Source: Patescibacteria group bacterium (lineage in GTDB: Bacteria > Patescibacteriota > Minisyncoccia > Phycocordibacterales > UBA918). Taken from it: a DNA stretch of 34,377 bases. How positions within the stretch are numbered: the stretch's first letter is position 1; every line of letters begins with the position of its first letter. The notes under the pieces were generated by a model. That model saw only the letters and a program-made list of their open reading frames with translations, was not told where the DNA came from and searched no databases. The position numbers and the translations under genes are program-made. Below, one piece after another: positions 27,998 to 34,377 of the stretch. The stretch is from contig WFTF01000065.1 in NCBI GenBank assembly GCA_015485575.1, positions 1 to 34,377 of the forward strand, given 5' to 3'.

Positions 27998-30517
27998 ATG
28001 TCATTTTTAGACCGTTTTTTTGGTCCTTCTTATGAGAAGGAGTTGAAGTCCATCCAGGGCATTGTTGATGCAATTAACAATCAGGAAACAACAATTGCCG
28101 ACCTAAGCGACAAACAATTGCAGGAGACCGCTGATGTTTTTAAGGAACGATATGCGCAGGGAGAATTGCTGGACGACTTACTGGTGGAGATAGCTGCTCG
28201 TACCCGTGAAGCGGCCAAGCGTACGGTTGGGTTACGGCACTATGATGTGCAGCTCATTGGTGGCATTTTACTCCATAAAGGAAAGATTACTGAAATGCGT
28301 ACCGGTGAAGGAAAGACACTGGTTGCCACAATCCCCGCCTCACTCAATGCACTTACCGGTGCGGGAGTACATGTGATTACCGTCAACGACTATCTGGCAC
28401 GACGAGATGCGGTGTGGATGGGACAAGTGTACGCCGCACTGGGTCTAACGGTTGGTGTCATCAATCACGAGACATCGTATTTGTATGATCCGGGACACAC
28501 AGAGGTGGATGCAGAGCGAGATGAGGCAGGTTCGTATAAGGTATTTTATGAATTTTTGCGACCATGTACCCGGCAAGAGGCGTACGCCGCTGACATCACT
28601 TATGGGACCAACAATGAATTCGGGTTTGACTACTTGCGTGACAATATAGAGTTCGAGAAGGACAGACTGCGTCAGCGAGGGCACGCATACGCCATTGTGG
28701 ATGAGATTGACTCCATTTTGATTGATGAAGCCCGCACTCCGCTTATTATTTCAGCTCCCGCAGATGCAGGGGAAGATTTGTATGTGACGTTTGCAAACAT
28801 AGCTCGCCAGCTGAAGGAAGGGGAACACTACGAGCTTGACGAGAAGTTGAAAGCGGCAACGTTGACCGATGCGGGTATAGAAGCAGCGGAGAAGATGTTG
28901 GGTATTGAAAATATCTATACTGATGCGGGTATTAAGTATGTGCATCACTTGGAAACTGCCGTGCGAGCAAAGGGTTTATATAGGCGCGACAAAGAATATG
29001 TAGTACGAGATGGTGAGGTGGTGATTGTCGATGAGTTCACCGGCCGCTTACAGCCCGGTCGTCGTTGGAGTGATGGGCTACATCAAGCTGTTGAAGCAAA
29101 AGAGGGGGTGGCGATACAAAAAGAGTCCCGCACCTATGCGTCCATTACATATCAGAATTACTTTAAGCTCTACGACAAACTGTCGGGCATGACCGGAACC
29201 GCACTGACTTCGCAGGAGGAGTTTTATTCGGTGTATGGATTGGATGTGGTACCTGTGCCAACACATAAACCGGTACGACGTATTGATCACAATGACCTCA
29301 TTTTCCAGACAGTGAAAGGGAAACACGAAGCGGTAATACGGAAAGTGAAAGAACTTCATGAAAAAGGGCAGCCGGTCCTCATTGGCACCGCTTCAATTGA
29401 AACCAATGAAGAACTGTCTGTCGCGTTGACCAAGGCGGGTGTGGAACATACCATGCTCAACGCCAAGAACCATGAGCGTGAAGGAGAGATTATTGCGGAT
29501 GCCGGTAAAAAGGGTAAGGTGACTTTGGCAACAAACATGGCGGGACGCGGGGTTGATATCAAACTGGGAGGAGCTGATGCGACCGAAGAAGAGACACAGG
29601 AAGTGCTTGATCTTGGTGGATTATTTGTTCTGGGAACTGAACGGCATGAGGCGCGCCGCATTGACAATCAGTTGCGTGGGCGTGCCGGACGGCAAGGAGA
29701 CCCCGGGGAAACTCTGTTTATGGTGTCTATGGAAGATCAGCTCATGCGCGTTTTTGGAGGGGAGCGAATTAAAAAGCTGATGGGTACGTTCCGTATCCCC
29801 GAAGACCAGCCGATTGAAAACAGGATGATTACCAAGCAGTTGGAGACTGCGCAGTCGCGTATTGAAGGGTTCCACTTTGATGCCCGCAAGCAGGTACTGG
29901 CATACGACAACGTACTCAATCAACAGAGGCAAGTGGTATACAGCAGACGCCACAAGCTCCTGGTAGGAGTTCAGGAAGAGATTGATGCGGTCTTACAAGA
30001 AGTGATAGAAGCTGTACCTGAAATAGAGAAGGTTATTGAAGCGAAAAAACAAGAATTTTCCGCAGAAGAATGGAATGAGCTATTTCGCAGACTTGCACTA
30101 CAGATGATAGATATACTTTGGGTGGAGCATCTTGAGGTGATGCAGTACACACGTTCAAGTGTGAGTCTGCGTGCGTATGGACAGCGTGATCCGTTGATTG
30201 AATACAGGAAAGAAGGAACACGACTGTTTAAGGAGATGGAAGAAGCTTTGGCACATCGTATTGCGGAGGTGTTACCACGCTTGCAACCGGAAGCGCTCCA
30301 AAAAGAAGAAGAAGCGCTGAAGAAAGCACGTGAAGCGGCACAGCGTGCCGGAGGCAGTCAATCCGAATCGCAACAAAAGAAACGCCAACCGAAGGTTACC
30401 GGAAAAACATACGGCAGAAATGAAATGGTTACCATTACCAATGGAAATGAAGAAAAGCAGTTGAAGTACAAAAAAGCTGAACCACTTCTTGAGAGCGGAC
30501 AGTGGAAACTTAAATAG
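27998..30517 (+). CDS. secA: Preprotein translocase subunit SecA
   Basis: MRTGEGKTLVATIPASLNAL; VITVNDYLARRDA; YGTNNEFGFDYLRDN; VDEIDSILIDEARTPLIIS; GTASIETNEELS; TNMAGRGVDIKLGG; QLRGRAGRQGDPG. Confidence 0.98.
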   Translation: MSFLDRFFGPSYEKELKSIQGIVDAINNQETTIADLSDKQLQETADVFKERYAQGELLDDLLVEIAARTREAAKRTVGLRHYDVQLIGGILLHKGKITEMRTGEGKTLVATIPASLNALTGAGVHVITVNDYLARRDAVWMGQVYAALGLTVGVINHETSYLYDPGHTEVDAERDEAGSYKVFYEFLRPCTRQEAYAADITYGTNNEFGFDYLRDNIEFEKDRLRQRGHAYAIVDEIDSILIDEARTPLIISAPADAGEDLYVTFANIARQLKEGEHYELDEKLKAATLTDAGIEAAEKMLGIENIYTDAGIKYVHHLETAVRAKGLYRRDKEYVVRDGEVVIVDEFTGRLQPGRRWSDGLHQAVEAKEGVAIQKESRTYASITYQNYFKLYDKLSGMTGTALTSQEEFYSVYGLDVVPVPTHKPVRRIDHNDLIFQTVKGKHEAVIRKVKELHEKGQPVLIGTASIETNEELSVALTKAGVEHTMLNAKNHEREGEIIADAGKKGKVTLATNMAGRGVDIKLGGADATEEETQEVLDLGGLFVLGTERHEARRIDNQLRGRAGRQGDPGETLFMVSMEDQLMRVFGGERIKKLMGTFRIPEDQPIENRMITKQLETAQSRIEGFHFDARKQVLAYDNVLNQQRQVVYSRRHKLLVGVQEEIDAVLQEVIEAVPEIEKVIEAKKQEFSAEEWNELFRRLALQMIDILWVEHLEVMQYTRSSVSLRAYGQRDPLIEYRKEGTRLFKEMEEALAHRIAEVLPRLQPEALQKEEEALKKAREAAQRAGGSQSESQQKKRQPKVTGKTYGRNEMVTITNGNEEKQLKYKKAEPLLESGQWKLK

Positions 30518-30524
30518 GGACGGT

Positions 30525-30568
30525 ATAACAAAATGCGCCCAACTGTACAGTTGGGCGCATTTTGTTAT
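30525..30568. terminator. 44-nt perfect palindrome 8 nt after the secA stop, probable bidirectional terminator
   Basis: ATAACAAAATGCGCCCAACTGT|ACAGTTGGGCGCATTTTGTTAT, 22-nt arms fully complementary. Confidence 0.85.
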
Positions 30569-30578
30569 CATAGGCAAT

Positions 30579-30917
30579 ATGGTTTCCATTATAACGAAGG
30601 TGTTCATCACCGCATTGGCGCTTGTTATTACCGCGTACATCATTCCCGGAATGCGCATTGAGAGCATGCAGGCAGCGCTGCTTGGAGCGCTCATCTTGGG
30701 TCTGCTCAACGTACTGGTAAAGCCAGTGTTGATTGCATTGACGCTACCCATTACTATTGTGACACTGGGACTGTTTTTATTTGTCATCAACGCAGCTTTA
30801 CTCATTCTCGCGGCTTCTCCCGTAGAAGGTTTTGTTATAGACAGCTTCCTCTGGGCGCTGTTGGCTTCAGTGAGTGTAAGTGTAGTAAGTGCCTTATTAA
30901 ATAGATTTATCAATTAG
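30579..30917 (+). CDS. Small four-TM membrane protein, phage holin family 4 (PF04020)-like
   Basis: ATG at 30579; ALVITAYIIPGMRIESMQAALLGALILGLLNVLVKPVLIALTLPITIVTLGLFLFVINAALL. Confidence 0.85.
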   Translation: MVSIITKVFITALALVITAYIIPGMRIESMQAALLGALILGLLNVLVKPVLIALTLPITIVTLGLFLFVINAALLILAASPVEGFVIDSFLWALLASVSVSVVSALLNRFIN

Positions 30918-30929
30918 CATGAAGTAAAC

Positions 30930-30957
30930 GATATAACTAGAAAAAACTAGTTATATC
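30930..30957. repeat. AT-rich inverted repeat downstream of the holin-like gene
   Basis: GATATAACTAG-aaaaaa-CTAGTTATATC, perfect 11-bp arms. Confidence 0.75.
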
Positions 30958-31132
30958 ACTTGTGTCGGGAGGACTATGAGTATGGCAGGCACTTGTGTTT
31001 GGTAAGTGAAATGATTGATGGTTCACTTATTTGGTATGTACACAAGCGTCGTTTTTACGGTACTGCAAGCGCGTGACAAAGCCGTATGAATATGGTTTAG
31101 TATGGGTTCTAATCTTTTCTGTAGAAATATAC

Positions 31133-32107
31133 ATGTTTGTTGATGAATTGGAAGTATACGCAAAGGCAGGTGATGGTGGTGATGGTGTTGTGCGCTGGAA
31201 CCGCATGAAGTTTCGCCCCAAAGGAGGTCCTGCCGGCGGTAATGGTGGAAATGGCGGAGATGTGTATCTGCGGGCCGTTCGTGATCTCAATCGGCTAGCA
31301 AAATACACCGGTGCTAAAAAATTTATTGCCAAAGATGGTGAACCCGGACGTTCACAAAGTCAGTGGGGAAAGGGAAGTAAGGATATCTATATTGAAGTCC
31401 CTGTGGGTTCGGTGGTGACTGATTTAGATAGAGATAGGATGTATGAATTGCATACCGAAGGGGAGAGGGTACGTATTTTGCGTGGTGGTCGCGGTGGTTT
31501 GGGGAATGAACACTTTAAGTCTTCTATAAATCGCAGTCCAGAGGAGAGTACGAAAGGAAAGCCGGGTGAGGAGGGACGCTTTCGTATTGTACTATCGTTG
31601 TATGCCGACGTGGGTCTTATCGGGTTACCAAATGCGGGCAAGTCCACACTCCTAAACGCCTTCACCAACGCATCCTCGCAGGTGGGCGCGTATGCATTTA
31701 CCACCCTTGAGCCGCACTTGGGGGATTTGTACGGATACGTGTTGGCGGATATCCCCGGACTCATTGAAGGTGCCTCTGAAGGGAGGGGGTTGGGGCATAG
31801 ATTTTTGCGACATATACAGAAAACGAAGATGCTCCTGCACCTCGTTTCACTTGAGGTGGATAATCCGTTTGATGCATATCTGAAGGTACGAAAAGAGTTA
31901 GCAAAATTTGATAAACAGTTGACCCAAAAAGAAGAGTGGATTGTATTAACGAAAAAAGACCTTGTAAATCAAGCTAAAATTGAGGCGGTACAAAAAGAGT
32001 TTGACAAAATCAAAAAACATGTGTTTGTAATATCTCAAAATGATTGTGAAAGTATAAAAAAATTGCGTGACGTATTGGTGCGATATTTAGAAAGTGCCAC
32101 AACATAA
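31133..32107 (+). CDS. obg: GTPase Obg/CgtA
   Basis: MFVDELEVYAKAGDGGDGVVRWNRMKFRPKGGPAGGNGGNGGDVYLRA; GLPNAGKSTLLNAFTNA; ADIPGLIEGASEGRGLGHRFLRHI; ATG at 31133, not 31031. Confidence 0.97.
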   Translation: MFVDELEVYAKAGDGGDGVVRWNRMKFRPKGGPAGGNGGNGGDVYLRAVRDLNRLAKYTGAKKFIAKDGEPGRSQSQWGKGSKDIYIEVPVGSVVTDLDRDRMYELHTEGERVRILRGGRGGLGNEHFKSSINRSPEESTKGKPGEEGRFRIVLSLYADVGLIGLPNAGKSTLLNAFTNASSQVGAYAFTTLEPHLGDLYGYVLADIPGLIEGASEGRGLGHRFLRHIQKTKMLLHLVSLEVDNPFDAYLKVRKELAKFDKQLTQKEEWIVLTKKDLVNQAKIEAVQKEFDKIKKHVFVISQNDCESIKKLRDVLVRYLESATT

Positions 32108-32123
32108 TCTCGTGCAGCGAGAT
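32107..32123. repeat. Small hairpin between obg and gatB
   Basis: ATCTCG-tgcag-CGAGAT, 6-bp stem overlapping the obg stop. Confidence 0.5.
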
Positions 32124-32144
32124 ATATGGTAGTATGTGAACTGT

Positions 32145-33557
32145 ATGAATGGATATAAAACAACAGTCGGCATCGAAGTGCATGCTGAACTAAAGACAAA
32201 AAGTAAAATGTTCTGCGGATGCAAAAATGATCCGCATGCGGCAGAGGAAAATACACATGTATGTCCGGTATGCATGGCACATCCGGGAACGCTGCCTACC
32301 GTAAATAAGGAAGCGGTACATCTGCTTATGCAAATTGGAACTGCGGTAGGAGGTGAACTTGCCGACTACAGCGAGTTTGACAGAAAAAACTATTTTTATC
32401 CGGATATCCCAAAAGCGTATCAGATAAGCCAGTATCAATTTCCTTTTGTCAGAGGGGGCTCACTTGCAGGTGTGGCACTCACCCGTATTCATTTAGAGGA
32501 AGACACTGCACGCAGTCAGCATGATGATGTACGCAATGTAAGTTATGTGGACTACAATCGAGCAGGTGTACCTTTGATGGAATTGGTTACCGAACCGGTG
32601 ATACATGATCCGGAAACAGCCGGCAGGTTTGCCCGTGAGTTGCAGTTACTGCTTCGGACGCTCGGTGCCTCTGACGCAAATATGGAACGTGGGGAGATGC
32701 GAGTTGAGGCAAATATATCCGTTAGTAAAACTGATACCCTGGGCACTAAGGTTGAGGTGAAGAATCTTAATTCCTTCAAGGCGATGGAATCTGCGATTGC
32801 ATACGAGGTTCAGCGACATATTCAACTGCTGGAAGCGGGAGAAGAGATAGTACAGGAGACACGCGGATGGGATGAAAACAGAGGTAGAACTTTTAGCCAG
32901 AGGGTTAAGGAATCTGCAGATGATTATCGGTATTTCCCCGATCCGGATATCCCGAAGTTTAAGCGGTCGGAGATAGCCGAATTCTCAAATAATCGTCTAT
33001 CCGAGATATCGGCAGAAACACCTGAAAACAAAAGAGTATTTTACCGAGATATCGGGTTGCCTGATGAACATATAGAAGTCATTATTGCTGATCCGCAGCG
33101 AGATACCTTCTTTCGCAAGGCAGTCGACACTTTGTCCAAAGAGAAGGAAGTGCTTACACTTGGTAACTATTTTACCACTGATGTGCTGGGATTATGTGAA
33201 TCAAAAGGGGTTTCATTGGAAGATGCTCACCCACTGTGTTTTGCAAAGCTGATAGAGATGGTTGTTGCGGGGAGCATAAATTCAAGGGTTGCGAAAGATT
33301 TACTTTACGAAACTGTTTTTGCAGGTTCAGATCCTGAAAAAATGGCTAAAGATAAAGGGTTATTGCAGAAAACAAATGCAGCTGACTTGGAACCAATAGT
33401 AGTATCCATCATTGCTGAAAATACGTCTGTAGTTGAAGATTATAAGGCGGGGAAGGAAGCGGCATTGAAGTTTTTGATAGGTCAAGGTATGAAGGTGAGC
33501 AAAGGAACGGCAAATCCGCAAATGCTTGAGCAGCTTTTGAAACAACGTCTCAACTGA
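32145..33557 (+). CDS. gatB: Aspartyl/glutamyl-tRNA amidotransferase subunit B
   Basis: TTVGIEVHAELKTKSKMFCGCKND; VCPVCMAHPGTLPTVNKEAV; DRKNYFYPDIPKAYQISQYQFPF; DYNRAGVPLMELVTEP; MRVEANISV; ATG at 32145. Confidence 0.97.
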   Translation: MNGYKTTVGIEVHAELKTKSKMFCGCKNDPHAAEENTHVCPVCMAHPGTLPTVNKEAVHLLMQIGTAVGGELADYSEFDRKNYFYPDIPKAYQISQYQFPFVRGGSLAGVALTRIHLEEDTARSQHDDVRNVSYVDYNRAGVPLMELVTEPVIHDPETAGRFARELQLLLRTLGASDANMERGEMRVEANISVSKTDTLGTKVEVKNLNSFKAMESAIAYEVQRHIQLLEAGEEIVQETRGWDENRGRTFSQRVKESADDYRYFPDPDIPKFKRSEIAEFSNNRLSEISAETPENKRVFYRDIGLPDEHIEVIIADPQRDTFFRKAVDTLSKEKEVLTLGNYFTTDVLGLCESKGVSLEDAHPLCFAKLIEMVVAGSINSRVAKDLLYETVFAGSDPEKMAKDKGLLQKTNAADLEPIVVSIIAENTSVVEDYKAGKEAALKFLIGQGMKVSKGTANPQMLEQLLKQRLN

Positions 33558-33635
33558 TCCAGCCTCATCAATTGATAAGAACCGCTTGTATAGCATCTGG
33601 TTTTTGTCTTTTGTCTGGTGTATACTTTAAAGGGT

Positions 33636-34377
33636 ATGGAGTCTGTCACTATCAATGGGAAAAAATATGTAAAAGCAAAGGAAATTGCCCGAGATCTCGG
33701 CTACACTGCAGATTATGTGGGACAGCTCTGCCGCTCGGGGAAAGTTGATGCACAGTTGGTGGGGAGGAGTTGGTATGTGCAGGAAGACTCCATTCGTGCA
33801 CATAAAAGCGGACGTTACCGTAGCAATAAAAAAACAGTTCTGAGAAATGTAGAGAGGCAGTTACAGACAAAAGATATGGATAGCAAGGACAGCTACTCTG
33901 TAGCGGTCCATACCACCGCTGCACCTGTGGATACCTCCGTAGATGCACATCACTCCTTTTATAAACGTCTGCAGCGACCGACTGTACGTTACGAATCAGA
34001 TGTTTCCGATTTAATTCCCGATACAAATACTGCACATAAAACCGGCAAAATCAGTGTACAGCTTGCCGATGCATATAACGTACGGGTGCGCACACAAAGC
34101 AGCGAGTATGGTTTTGATGTAACTCCACCCCCAAAACTTCGTTTTCAGGGCAGAGTACCGGTTCGGGACTGTGAAGATGCTGAAGCGCCCGGAAAGTCTC
34201 AGAAGGAGCAAGTGGAACCAACAACGAAAAAAACACAAAAAGAAAAGAAATGGTCATCCGAGACATCTGAAAAAACTAGGAAAATAAAGGTAAAACAGCG
34301 AAGAGTGTCTGCAAAAAAGAAGAAAGGTGCAGTACTGGAACATAACACAAATGGGGTAGTTGCCATGACTCGCGCAA
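33636..34377 (+). CDS. Protein with N-terminal excisionase/MerR-like helix-turn-helix and long basic linker; truncated by the window end
   Basis: Manual translation from ATG 33636: MESVTINGKKYVKAKEIARDLGYTADYVGQLCRSGKVDAQLVGRSWYVQEDSIRAHK...; open to 34377; absent from the ORF track because no stop is present. Confidence 0.8.
   Translation, partial: MESVTINGKKYVKAKEIARDLGYTADYVGQLCRSGKVDAQLVGRSWYVQEDSIRAHKSGRYRSNKKTVLRNVERQLQTKDMDSKDSYSVAVHTTAAPVDTSVDAHHSFYKRLQRPTVRYESDVSDLIPDTNTAHKTGKISVQLADAYNVRVRTQSSEYGFDVTPPPKLRFQGRVPVRDCEDAEAPGKSQKEQVEPTTKKTQKEKKWSSETSEKTRKIKVKQRRVSAKKKKGAVLEHNTNGVVAMTRA

Noticed and set aside
30272-30913. 213-aa minus-strand ORF antisense to secA 3' end and the holin-like gene
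   Set aside because: Antisense to clearly conserved coding sequence, reads through the 44-bp palindrome, no recognisable motifs
1-34377. CRISPR array, tRNA, rRNA, or TGA-recoded (code 25) genes
   Set aside because: No regularly spaced repeats or tRNA/rRNA signature sequences seen; TGA terminates several confident genes (e.g. murB, gatB) and is not needed inside any ORF

Overview
The window looks like Patescibacteria/CPR chromosome (inference from gene style, the Lys-rich histone-like ORF and the compact housekeeping genes). TGA is used as a normal stop, so I see no code-25 recoding. From 1 to about 24 kb it carries an AT-rich surface-glycan locus. This contains GT4/GT2/GT-B glycosyltransferases, a Wzx-like flippase, polysaccharide deacetylase, NodU/CmcH carbamoyltransferase, PAPS-type sulfotransferase, several SAM and two FkbM methyltransferases, a P-loop kinase, and a NeuB-type synthase + KdsB-type cytidylyltransferase + HAD phosphatase set interleaved with two uncharacterised polytopic membrane proteins. 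A convergent minus-strand pair follows (GT-B-like protein and methyltransferase). Next come a secreted DNRLRE + Vps62-like protein and an O-antigen ligase/TPR protein. The window ends in a housekeeping block: murB, histone-like protein, secA, a PF04020-like membrane protein, obg, gatB and a truncated HTH protein missing from the ORF track. Main points for a second look: the putative CMP-ulosonate cassette with two membrane proteins, the reduced C-terminal half of SecA, three long perfect or near-perfect hairpins (one inside murB, one a 44-bp palindrome after secA), the DNRLRE-Vps62 fusion, and two structured or degenerate intergenic regions. No tRNA, rRNA or CRISPR array was recognised. All family calls are by eye from motifs; no searches were run.
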